Positions 31,822 through 39,314 of a stretch of 43,348 bases of DNA are shown here, piece after piece. The DNA is from Patescibacteria group bacterium (lineage in GTDB: Bacteria > Patescibacteriota > Patescibacteriia > UBA1558 > UBA10009): positions 1-43,348 of the forward strand of contig JAHISB010000021.1 of the NCBI GenBank assembly GCA_018818425.1, written 5' to 3'. How positions within the stretch are numbered: position 1 is the stretch's first letter; each line of letters starts with the position of its first letter. The notes beneath the pieces were generated by a model. The model was not told the DNA's origin and ran no database searches. It saw only the letters and a program-made list of their open reading frames with translations. Made by a program: the position numbers and the translations under genes.

Positions 31822-31855
31822 TAAAAAAGCGGCTCGGTTCTTAATGAACAGAGCC
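31822..31855 (-). terminator. Terminator of the T9SS-domain gene
   Basis: Minus strand: GGCTC.GTTC pairs with GAAC.GAGCC (9 bp, one mismatch; 31831-31855) and is followed by GCTTTTTTATTTT. It lies 24 nt after the stop. Confidence 0.85.
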
Positions 31856-31878
31856 ACTGTGTAATCGTGTGATTGGCG

Positions 31879-32712
31879 CTATTTTATCAGCGCCATTTTG
31901 CCGTTGGCGTTGAAATCGCCGGCCTGCAGGCGATAGATGTAGGTGCCTGAAGCCAGATTTGAACCGTCAAAGGTTACTTCGTGAGTACCGGCTGTGCGCC
32001 AGCCGTTGACCAGCTCCGCCACCTGACAACCCAGTAGATCGTAAACCGTCAGCTTGACGATACCCGCCTTTACTAGATCAAAGGCGATGGTCGTGGTTGG
32101 GTTGAAGGGGTTGGGGTAGTTCTGGGAGAGGGAGTAGACTGTGGGGGGAACCTGCGAAGTTGGCGAAATGCCTAACGAGTTGTTATAGACAGTTATCACT
32201 GGTCCATAACACCTAACGGGACTGTATGGTTCTCCTTCATAGTAGAAGAAGAAGTCAGTTTGTACATTCAAACTGCACACAGCCACGTTGGAGGAATTTA
32301 CTCCGGCCAATAACTGAAAATCTATCCCTCCTCCGTCCGGCACCATTAGGTTTAATTCAATGCCACAGGAACCAGAGCTTAGTTCCACCACACTACTGGA
32401 AACCTGACCATCAATCAGAACGGAAAATCCACTAAGGTAAGTAGGATCGTTGAATGGGATTGTTCCATAATGCGTGCCGCTAGGAAAGGTGTTTATATTC
32501 GCGATCTCTCCCATATTTGCGAGCCTAAGCTCCAAATCTATCCCAGTATTATTTAGGATATAGAGATTACCACTTATACAAGCGGAGTCAGCAGGAATCT
32601 CTATGCTAAAATTATCCGACTGGAGCGTAACGGTTGGCGACTGTCCTAAAACCAAACCAGTACTAGCCATCATAACTACAATGGCTATTAGAAGACCTAA
32701 GGTCTTTTCCAT
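31879..32712 (-). CDS. Secreted protein with T9SS type A-like sorting domain
   Basis: 277 residues: a signal peptide (about 1-23), a beta-rich body without known motif, and a C-terminal domain (about 197-277). That domain opens with NYPNPFNPTTTI and continues LTVYDLLGCQVAELV...GTHEVTFDG...LASGTYIYRLQAG, ending in a KMALIK tail. It is the FlgD-Ig-like/Por secretion C-terminal domain known from Bacteroidetes, Ignavibacteria and relatives, where Type IX secretion exports such proteins. GGAGGAGGAG gives a strong ribosome site and GC content is higher than nearby. No T9SS gene is seen here. Transfer from an FCB-group donor is likely, and the protein may be simply secreted. Confidence 0.85.
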   Translation of the reverse strand: MEKTLGLLIAIVVMMASTGLVLGQSPTVTLQSDNFSIEIPADSACISGNLYILNNTGIDLELRLANMGEIANINTFPSGTHYGTIPFNDPTYLSGFSVLIDGQVSSSVVELSSGSCGIELNLMVPDGGGIDFQLLAGVNSSNVAVCSLNVQTDFFFYYEGEPYSPVRCYGPVITVYNNSLGISPTSQVPPTVYSLSQNYPNPFNPTTTIAFDLVKAGIVKLTVYDLLGCQVAELVNGWRTAGTHEVTFDGSNLASGTYIYRLQAGDFNANGKMALIK

Positions 32713-32806
32713 CTCCTCCTCCTTGGCACATATTGTGCCGATGATTTATTTTTTCTTCTTTTTTCTATAATTTTTTTAGATTTTTTAGAGAGCTTTTCTT
32801 ACTTAT

Positions 32807-32836
32807 ATATTATCCTGATTTTTTAAATTTTGTCAA
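32807..32836 (-). promoter_or_regulatory. Promoter of the T9SS-domain gene
   Basis: Minus strand: TTGACA (32831-32836) and TAATAT (32807-32812) with an 18-nt spacer, about 95 nt before the start codon. A small inverted repeat GGCACAtatTGTGCC (about 32735-32750) lies in the leader just before the ribosome site. Confidence 0.55.
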
Positions 32837-32888
32837 GTTGATAAATTGTTGATAAGAAATGTATGAATGACTAAAAGACGTTATATAA

Positions 32889-33719
32889 TTATTGAAAATG
32901 TTGAAGTTCAGAAACACAGCCAATCATATATAAATTGCCGTTGCTGTCAATGTAGGAAACAATATCGCTAAAACTATTTTCTATGATAAAATTGCCATCT
33001 ACTAGTGGAACTAATATCCCGTTTTGATATTCATGAATGCTTCTTACAAACAATCTATAACCCTCCCCCAAATAGTTACCAATAAAAGCAATTAAAACAT
33101 TGTCTTGATTGTATATAGGGAATGTATTGCCTTGAGTAAAACCAAAATAAGCACCAACGTAATTACCAACATCAGAAATGCCAGTAATACCCATCGTTGT
33201 TAAAATCTGCCCGGCATCGGTAAAAGCAAAAACAGTGTTGCCACTAGAGTCTTCAATGTATAAGGCATGGTTGTAATCATTATCAGTTATGTAGCAATGG
33301 TCAGGTTGTTGAGGCGGAGGACCGCCACTAGTATAAGAATAACATTGATAGCAATTTAACCACGGGCCATAATTAAAAGGAGGACCAATATCATAAGCAA
33401 ATCTCACCTGGCAAACACCACTATTACAGGCTCGTAATAATGATGTTACGGTGGGAACACTTTCGCCACAAGGACTACAATCATCTATAATAGTACAACT
33501 CTTATAACCGTAGCCGTAGCCACATATTCCAGTTTGTCCTGAGCCGGGATTCCAATACGGCGGATTGCATTCAGGATGAGTAATACAAGCAGTGCCCTCG
33601 CCGCCTACTTCAGCATAAATCTCTTTGGTGTTAATTAGAGAAAAATAAAGAAAGCCGGCTGTTATCAATATAATGCTGATTAAACTTGCTAATAATATCT
33701 TTGTTTTGTGTTTTTTCAT
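32889..33719 (-). CDS. Secreted Cys-rich protein, hypothetical
   Basis: 276 residues. An N-terminal hydrophobic segment (about 8-28) is followed by AEVGGEG, a plausible signal-peptidase site. The first half carries about twelve Cys in short spacings (CITHPECNPP, CGYGYGYKSCTIIDDCSPCG), implying a disulfide-bonded module. The second half (about 150-265) is beta-rich with IEDSSGNTVFAFTDAGQ and YIDSNGNLYMIG, which resemble short beta-strand repeats of phage-tail or intramolecular chaperone-like surface proteins. No family is recognised. It lies between the two 7TM-tail duplications with the T9SS-domain gene. Confidence 0.65.
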   Translation of the reverse strand: MKKHKTKILLASLISIILITAGFLYFSLINTKEIYAEVGGEGTACITHPECNPPYWNPGSGQTGICGYGYGYKSCTIIDDCSPCGESVPTVTSLLRACNSGVCQVRFAYDIGPPFNYGPWLNCYQCYSYTSGGPPPQQPDHCYITDNDYNHALYIEDSSGNTVFAFTDAGQILTTMGITGISDVGNYVGAYFGFTQGNTFPIYNQDNVLIAFIGNYLGEGYRLFVRSIHEYQNGILVPLVDGNFIIENSFSDIVSYIDSNGNLYMIGCVSELQHFQ

Positions 33720-33809
33720 AAATTTACTACTAATTTACGAATCGGTTACTAATATACTAATCAAGATTGTAATTGGCAACATACTAAAGTGCTTTTAATG
33801 ATTAAAAAC
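33720..33809 (-). pseudogene. Vestigial start of a second 7TM gene
   Basis: Right after the 227-aa 7TM gene an ATG (about 33782) begins MLPITILISILVTDS and stops. The intact 7TM gene at 31651 begins MLSIIIKVSTILTLVF, and the DNA before both starts is similar. So a tandem 7TM neighbour once began here and was cut off. Confidence 0.55.
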
Positions 33810-34493
33810 TTAACCTCCTCTTTTAAGTTTCTTAAAAATTAAACTCATAACATAGAAAATTGTAATTAAAGAAAAGTAAGGGCCCACCCAGATTAATCTA
33901 TAATTCCCCAAAAGTGGCACAATTAAATCAAAGGTAAAAGCAATAATAAATGAGATGGCAGTAATTATGATTAATTGTAATAAAATAAAACGTATAACTC
34001 CTTCACTCTTTTTAAATTTAGTTATCAGCATCTTATAAGCCAAAATTAAAAAACTGAAAAAATAAATGATATAAAGAACGTGGCCTAATAACTTCACATT
34101 AGCATCGTTCCCCCAAAAATAATGAGTTGCTTTTTCAACTAACAAAGTGGGGTGAAAAATTACAAAAGTAATTGTTAATAGAGGAAGAGTAATCAAAAGT
34201 AATTTATTTTCACTCACTGCAAACGACTTATAAGGAAAGTGGTTAGCAAAAAATAAAAAGGCAAATATTATTATCGCGCCGCCAAAATAATACAACCTTG
34301 CCCAAGCTATGGCTGTTTCCATATCTAAAGTCTTATTAAACATAGCTATGCCAAAGCTCCAAACAGCCACTCCAAAGGTGACTAAACTAAAAGAAACATT
34401 AATGGGGCTTTTTGCATTTTTCACTAACAAGGTTACACCTAAAAAGATATTGATTAAGGCCACAGCTATCAAAATAATATTTTTGATGTCCAT
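33810..34493 (-). CDS. Orphan 7TM sensor protein, second copy
   Basis: 227 residues with seven helices. The opening NIFLGVTLLVKNAKSPINVSF plus a WSFGIAMF block matches the layout of the kinase sensor and of the 31651 and 41982 copies. There is no cytoplasmic signalling domain: it ends KKLKRGG. It lies downstream of the RHS-B/DUF5063-like/143-aa membrane genes in the same direction, with gaps of about 34 nt, so it may be in their transcript. Confidence 0.7.
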   Translation of the reverse strand: MDIKNIILIAVALINIFLGVTLLVKNAKSPINVSFSLVTFGVAVWSFGIAMFNKTLDMETAIAWARLYYFGGAIIIFAFLFFANHFPYKSFAVSENKLLLITLPLLTITFVIFHPTLLVEKATHYFWGNDANVKLLGHVLYIIYFFSFLILAYKMLITKFKKSEGVIRFILLQLIIITAISFIIAFTFDLIVPLLGNYRLIWVGPYFSLITIFYVMSLIFKKLKRGG

Positions 34494-34527
34494 ATAGTTT
34501 TAATAACAAAAGCTAAATGCTAATATT

Positions 34528-34959
34528 TTATTTATACAAATCAAATATATATTTAATAATAAAAATATAAAAGATCACTGAAGTGATAACTGCCAAACTA
34601 ATAGCAATATACATTAATATTTTTTGTCTTTTTTTAAATTTAACTATATCTTGCTCGGTATTTTGATAATTAAGTTTCTGCCAAACCATAGCCCTGCCAT
34701 AAAGAACTAAATAAACAATAAAAGCCAAATAAAAAATATAAAATAAAGGATATAACACAGTTAAAACAGGATGATTGATTTTATCTGATGAATAATACGT
34801 CAAAAAAATGAAGGAGTATAATCCTAAATAAATAAAGGTAGCTGGCCATAATTTATTGCCAATGGTAAAAACCGGGGTGACAAAAAAAGCCAAGAGCGAC
34901 CAGTGCTGGACTATTTTGGGCAATTGCTGTTTATTGATTTTGAAAGAAGATAGTTTCAT
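34528..34959 (-). CDS. Small membrane protein, hypothetical
   Basis: 143 residues with about four hydrophobic helices (near 20-38, 41-55, 66-90 and 115-138) and a basic loop before the last one (KFKKRQKI). The first 15 residues are cytoplasmic and charged. Its position, 4 nt after the DUF5063-like gene, would allow a role as a second immunity protein or membrane partner of the RHS-B system. No family is recognised. Confidence 0.6.
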   Translation of the reverse strand: MKLSSFKINKQQLPKIVQHWSLLAFFVTPVFTIGNKLWPATFIYLGLYSFIFLTYYSSDKINHPVLTVLYPLFYIFYLAFIVYLVLYGRAMVWQKLNYQNTEQDIVKFKKRQKILMYIAISLAVITSVIFYIFIIKYIFDLYK

Positions 34960-34963
34960 AAAA

Positions 34964-35476
34964 TTAATATGTAGTAATTATATTATATATTGCCTTCATA
35001 GCATTAACGGCTGTCATGCCCCAATTCGTATTGTAAACTCCGAATCGCCAATGCCAAACTGCATCAATCATACTTGATTCATTGCCTTTTAAATAAACCA
35101 CTAAGCCATTTTTTAAATCCTTATATATATCAGCAATATCTATGGATAAAGTGGAACCGACCATTTTGCCACCTTTTACAGAATCATATATAAACCAATA
35201 ATAATTATATTTCCCAAAAATATTAGCGATTTCCTTTTGAATTTTTATATAATAATCCTGACTTATTGCTACCTTTAAGGGTTGCTCACCAACAGAGGAA
35301 ATATTAGGCAATAAAAATCCGTAGTGAATCAAATCCATTAATAATTCTAGACTTTTATGCAAAAAGTTCAGTTGATTGACACTTTGATTATTTTCAACTA
35401 GATCACAAAAAATTTTAACAGTTTCAATGAATTTTTTAATATTATCATCTTTAATTAATTTTTTATCATCTGACAT
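34964..35476 (-). CDS. DUF5063-like protein; candidate immunity protein of RHS-B
   Basis: 170 residues from the ATG at 35476, five bases after the RHS-B stop codon; an upstream ATG at 35509 would overlap RHS-B by 29 nt. The N-terminal FIETVKIFCDLVENN and following helical LHKSLELLMDL segment resemble DUF5063 proteins, which are often encoded behind polymorphic toxins. It has no signal peptide, so it should stay in the cytoplasm. That fits neutralising a toxin acting on a cytoplasmic target. The family call is from pattern memory, not a search. Confidence 0.6.
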   Translation of the reverse strand: MSDDKKLIKDDNIKKFIETVKIFCDLVENNQSVNQLNFLHKSLELLMDLIHYGFLLPNISSVGEQPLKVAISQDYYIKIQKEIANIFGKYNYYWFIYDSVKGGKMVGSTLSIDIADIYKDLKNGLVVYLKGNESSMIDAVWHWRFGVYNTNWGMTAVNAMKAIYNIITTY

Positions 35477-35480
35477 ATTA

Positions 35481-36356
35481 TTAACTTCTACTTTTAAAAA
35501 TATCCCCAATTATATTTAACTGTTCCTGATTTCTTAATAAATCATTTTTCCAATGCTCAATCAGACCTTTTTGATATTCTTTAGAAAAGTCGGCAAAATT
35601 TTCCGCACCTCTAAAAGGATTTTGTAATTTTTCTATATGACTTCTAACATTCTCTTCTAAACTTTTTATTGCTTTTTGCAGTTCATTATCGCTTTTTAAA
35701 CTATAATCCTTAAGAAATTTTGTATGTTTTAATCCTCCTTGGGCCGACTCATATGCATTTTCAGCACTCTTGATTATCGAATTTATTTCATTCCAACTGA
35801 CTTTGAAAGCTTTAATAATCCTGTTCATTTTATACATTCCAATCAAATTAGCTGTTGACTTCACAAATCTCTTAAACAAACCTCCAGTGCCAGCAGGCAG
35901 TATTGGCAAAAGCCCGATGGTATCAGCAGCCAGCGCTGCGGCGTTGCCCCAAGATGAATTCTTTTGATAGTCAGTTAAACTTTCATTAAAGAAAAAAATG
36001 TCTGTTGTTACATCGGTTACTATCGGAGCTGCAAACTCCCCCGTCGGATCAACATAATTAACAGGATTATTTTTGGTATAACTGTAAGGATTCAAATTCT
36101 GCGGGTCCATCAAGAACTGTTCTAAATCCTGTCCAGTTTGCTGTTTTAGTTTTTGAGGGTCAGTTAAGTTATTAAGCACCGGGTCTGGTTGAATGAATTG
36201 ACCCGTGTTAGGGCTATACTGACGAGCATCAAAATTATACAGACCCGACTCAAAGTCTTTTTCCTGGTCGGTGAAACGGTAACTTGGATTAAAGGCCAAA
36301 ACAGTGTTAGTTGTAAAAAACAAAAGAACGATTGATAGAATTAACGCTTTTCTCAT
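35481..36356 (-). CDS. Mini-RHS secreted protein with variable toxin-like C-terminus
   Basis: 291 residues. The signal peptide and RHS core (1-108, ending DPTGEF) match RHS-A closely, then the sequence changes completely. The C-terminal part has a hydrophobic hairpin (about 130-160, including PILPAGTGG) and a charged helical end with GGLKHTKFLKDY and NPFRGAENFADF, which resembles toxin tips of polymorphic toxins. I cannot name its activity. The immunity candidate follows after 4 nt. Copy 6 of the promoter-leader element drives it. Confidence 0.78.
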   Translation of the reverse strand: MRKALILSIVLLFFTTNTVLAFNPSYRFTDQEKDFESGLYNFDARQYSPNTGQFIQPDPVLNNLTDPQKLKQQTGQDLEQFLMDPQNLNPYSYTKNNPVNYVDPTGEFAAPIVTDVTTDIFFFNESLTDYQKNSSWGNAAALAADTIGLLPILPAGTGGLFKRFVKSTANLIGMYKMNRIIKAFKVSWNEINSIIKSAENAYESAQGGLKHTKFLKDYSLKSDNELQKAIKSLEENVRSHIEKLQNPFRGAENFADFSKEYQKGLIEHWKNDLLRNQEQLNIIGDIFKSRS

Positions 36357-36418
36357 AGTATTATGGATTAATGTTATAAGATTGCTTGTCTCATATAATT
36401 ATGCCTTATTTTGTTAAA
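36357..36418 (-). promoter_or_regulatory. Leader of RHS-B with a vestigial upstream start
   Basis: The sequence ATAATTATATGAG that surrounds the start of RHS-A is also present here (about 36388-36400), but the frame reads MRQAIL and stops. The working start lies 36 nt further on. The short frame is either a fossil of the ancestral start or an upstream ORF. Confidence 0.5.
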
Positions 36419-36533
36419 TAATAAAAGGCCACTCGCCTGATCCCCAATTCCCCCGACTGGATCGGGCGTGGGGAAGGCGCAATGACCCTTATATTTATAA
36501 TTTTATTGTAGATAATTCTGAAAATTGTGTCAA
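36419..36533 (-). promoter_or_regulatory. Promoter-leader hairpin element, copy 6 (before RHS gene B)
   Basis: Minus strand: TTGACA (36528-36533), a 17-nt spacer and TACAAT (36505-36510). Then come AAGGGTCATTGCGCCT, a GC-rich palindromic loop insert (about 36440-36476), AGGCGAGTGGCC and TTTTATTA. CGCCT/AGGCG is fully paired. Confidence 0.72.
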
Positions 36534-36678
36534 ACCATTAAACGCTGACCAACGCAGATCGCGCTAACATTCGCAAACCGCTGACAAAAATATTGGTGTT
36601 ATTAGTGAATTAGCGACATATTCGTGCCTGTCCGCCGAAGCTTTGGCGTAGGCGGAAGTATATTAGCGATTATTCGCA
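36534..36678. repeat. GCTGAC-, ATTAGTGA- and GC-palindrome repeats
   Basis: 36540-36600 is nearly colinear with 26819-26875 (GCTGACAAAAATATTGGTG is identical in both). It is followed by ATTAGTGAATTAGCG words. Then 36626-36656 holds CCTGTCCGCCGAAGC and GGCGTAGGCGG, a palindromic element. More ATTAGCG words run up to the stop of the acyl-CoA synthetase gene. Confidence 0.6.
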
Positions 36679-38403
36679 TTATATTAGCGTCCTATAATTA
36701 TCCAGTATCTTCTCCCTTCTTAACTTTAACGTCGGGGTCAGCTCTTCTCTTTCTTCACTAAATTCTTTATCAAGTATAACAAACTTTTTGACCTGCTCGT
36801 TGTCTGGAAAATCTTTTAATTGATTATTAATTTCTTTTTGAATTAAATCTGAAATCGGCTGATATTTCAAAAGTTCAAACAGCTCCAGTTTGATGTTATT
36901 AGCTTGAGCATATATTTTCAGCTCGGCAAAATCCGGCACCAGCAAAGCGCTTAGATATTTCTGCCTTTCGCCTACCACCATAGCTTGGCTGATGTATTTG
37001 CTTTCCTGCAAAGCATTTTCTAAAACCACTGGGTTGATGTTTTTGCCGGTAGAAGTTACAATCATCTCTTTTTTTCTGCCGATGATGGTTAAATAACCTT
37101 CTTGGTCAAGATAGCCCAGATCGCCGGTTTTAAACGAACCTTCCCGGGTAAAGCTATCTTGAGTAAGAGCAGGGTTATTATAATAACCTTTCATAACACT
37201 TGGGCCCCTAACTAAAATTTCTTTATCATCGGCAATTTTAACTTCTACGCCGGGAATAACTTTGCCGACAGTGCCGAATTTATAATCATTAACCGGATTA
37301 ACCGAAATAATGGGCGAGGTTTCGGTTAAGCCGTAGCCCTCTAAAATTTTTATGCCCAGGGCTTCAAAAAACTTGGCTACCGATGGATTTAAACTGGCGC
37401 CGCCGGAAATAGTATATTTTAAACGGCCGCCTAATTTATTTCTGACTTTGCGCAAAACAGCTTTATCGGCCAAATAGTAATTGATCTTGAAGATAGGCTT
37501 TAAAAATGAATCCTGATTTTTAGCGGAAATATATTGACGCGCAATCTTTAAAGAATTAAAAAATAATTTTTGTTTGAAGTCCGGCTCCTGCCTGACCTTA
37601 TCCATGACTTTATCATGAACCCTTTCAAAAATTCTGGGCACGCTCACCAGCACGGTGGGCTTGACTTTTTTAATATCTTCGGCTAGCGTTTGACGGTCGG
37701 AAAAATAAATAGCGCCGCCAAAAAACAAAACCGCGTAATAGCCGCCGGTCCGCTCTAAAACATGGGATAAGGGCAAAAACGATAAAAACACATCCTGGGA
37801 AGTGTAAGGAACATATTCTGTAGCCGCCTCGATGTTGGCAATAAAGTTTTGATTGCTAAGCATTGCGCCCTTAGGATTTCCGGTAGTGCCCGAAGTATAT
37901 ATAATAGTGCAAAACTCTGATTCAATCGGCTCCGAAGTGTCCGGCTCTTCTTTGAATAAATCGCCAAAATATACCAAATCTTCCTGCCATTCAATCCGCT
38001 GAAAGGTAATAACCTTCTTTAAATTAAGCTGGTCTTTAACGGCTAAATATTTAGAAAATAAATCGCCAATGGCCAGATAATCGGCGCCGCAATCACTTAA
38101 AGTATAACTGATTAGTTTTGGCGATAAGGTAGTATGAATTGGCACAGTTATGGCTCCAATTTTATTTAAAGCCAAGTCCAATTTTACCCAGGCCGGCCTA
38201 TTCTGGGAAAAAATCGCCACTTTATCGCCCCGCTTAATACCCAGCTTTTTTAAACCGGCAACGCACCTGTTAACCTCTGCCAATAATTTTTTATAAGAAA
38301 TAGTTTGGTAAGAACCGTCTGCTTTCCAGCCTAAAGCTATGTTTTGCGGATACAACAAAGCCGCCTCCTCGAACCTGCCAAAGATAGTAGCAGAGTTAAG
38401 CAT
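36679..38403 (-). CDS. AMP-forming long-chain acyl-CoA synthetase (FadD-like)
   Basis: 574 residues from the ATG at 38403, where AGAAGGG lies at ribosome-site distance; a start nine codons upstream is possible. The AMP-binding signature YTSGTTGNPKG is at 169-179. GYGLTETSP and the hinge TGDLGYLDQEGYLTIIGRKKEMIV with the catalytic-lysine region are present. It should activate a fatty acid with ATP and CoA. Organisms of this kind often lack fatty-acid synthesis, so it may serve salvage of host or environmental fatty acids, with PlsC and the alpha/beta hydrolase. The exact substrate cannot be told. Confidence 0.87.
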   Translation of the reverse strand: MLNSATIFGRFEEAALLYPQNIALGWKADGSYQTISYKKLLAEVNRCVAGLKKLGIKRGDKVAIFSQNRPAWVKLDLALNKIGAITVPIHTTLSPKLISYTLSDCGADYLAIGDLFSKYLAVKDQLNLKKVITFQRIEWQEDLVYFGDLFKEEPDTSEPIESEFCTIIYTSGTTGNPKGAMLSNQNFIANIEAATEYVPYTSQDVFLSFLPLSHVLERTGGYYAVLFFGGAIYFSDRQTLAEDIKKVKPTVLVSVPRIFERVHDKVMDKVRQEPDFKQKLFFNSLKIARQYISAKNQDSFLKPIFKINYYLADKAVLRKVRNKLGGRLKYTISGGASLNPSVAKFFEALGIKILEGYGLTETSPIISVNPVNDYKFGTVGKVIPGVEVKIADDKEILVRGPSVMKGYYNNPALTQDSFTREGSFKTGDLGYLDQEGYLTIIGRKKEMIVTSTGKNINPVVLENALQESKYISQAMVVGERQKYLSALLVPDFAELKIYAQANNIKLELFELLKYQPISDLIQKEINNQLKDFPDNEQVKKFVILDKEFSEEREELTPTLKLRREKILDNYRTLI

Positions 38404-38486
38404 AGTGACCCTTCTTTTAAATTTTACCATGAATTGCTGTTTAGGGGAATAAAAAACAGAGTTTTAGCTCCGTCTATTTCTCTTTT

Positions 38487-39248
38487 CTATAACGACCCCA
38501 AAAATTCTTCAACTTTGGCAAAAATCAAACTTTTTCTTTGCGACATAGCCGGATTATGGTTTATGTCGTCTAGAATAATCAGTTCTTTTCTGGGCGAACT
38601 GATTCTTTGATAAACAAATTCGGAACTTTTAGGATGAGTAATGGCATCGGCCCGGGAATGAATAATTAAAGAAGGGGCGGTTACTTTATGAAGTTCTTTT
38701 TTGGTATAAGAGTTGACAAAGTTATAAAAATCATAAACGCTTTTGGTGGGCATATAAACATAGCCGCCGGCTTCGGCATATTCTTTAAGATATTTCTTTT
38801 TGATATAAGTTTTTTTATATCTCTTTAGAAAAAAATGAAAAAACGGCAACAGCGTTTTAATAAGATATTCTCTTTTTAAATAAACAGAAATGCCCAAAGA
38901 AACCACTCCCTTAACAATATCGGGATATCTGGCCGCCATATCAAAAGCTAAATTGGCGCCGAAAGAATAGCCGATAATAAAGATTTTTTTGTATCTGGCA
39001 GAAGCGTTTTTAACTTCGTCGTCAACAGCCTTCCACCAATCATAGTAAGAGGTGTTTTCCAAATCCTGCCAGTCGGCCGAGCCATGCCCGGCCAGCCGAA
39101 CGGCTTTAGCCGAATACCCCTTGACGGCTAAAAACTTGGCTAGTTCCCTCATATCGTCGGGAGTGCCGGTAAAACCATGGACTAAAATAGCCAGCTTGTC
39201 ACTGGATTCGTATAAATAGGGTTGGGCTTTTTCTTTTATTTCAGCCAT
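38487..39248 (-). CDS. Alpha/beta hydrolase (monoacylglycerol lipase/esterase-like)
   Basis: 253 residues. The oxyanion-hole HGF is at 24-26, the nucleophile elbow GYSFG at 93-97 (Ser95), the acid in HSRADAITH and the His in DINHNPAM. These are the elements of the carboxylesterase/monoglyceride lipase group. A basic hydrophobic cap lies near 130-165. No signal peptide is present, so it should be cytoplasmic. It stands upstream of the acyl-CoA synthetase on the same strand with an 83-nt gap; release of fatty acid followed by activation is a reasonable joint role. Confidence 0.82.
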   Translation of the reverse strand: MAEIKEKAQPYLYESSDKLAILVHGFTGTPDDMRELAKFLAVKGYSAKAVRLAGHGSADWQDLENTSYYDWWKAVDDEVKNASARYKKIFIIGYSFGANLAFDMAARYPDIVKGVVSLGISVYLKREYLIKTLLPFFHFFLKRYKKTYIKKKYLKEYAEAGGYVYMPTKSVYDFYNFVNSYTKKELHKVTAPSLIIHSRADAITHPKSSEFVYQRISSPRKELIILDDINHNPAMSQRKSLIFAKVEEFLGSL

Positions 39249-39258
39249 AACTTATCTA

Positions 39259-39287
39259 AAGTTAGCTGAAAATATTTGTTTTGTCAA
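39259..39287 (-). promoter_or_regulatory. Promoter of the alpha/beta hydrolase gene
   Basis: Minus strand: TTGACA (39282-39287), a 17-nt spacer and TAACTT (39259-39264), 10 nt before the ATG. The predicted start would leave a very short leader or none. Confidence 0.5.
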
Positions 39288-39314
39288 ACTTCCCTTAAAG
39301 CATGTGGCGCCCAA

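Noticed and set aside
34528-34959. A further 7TM sensor paralogue
   Set aside because: It is a membrane protein in the same run, but it has only about four helices and lacks the family opening and GFGGG or NF blocks.
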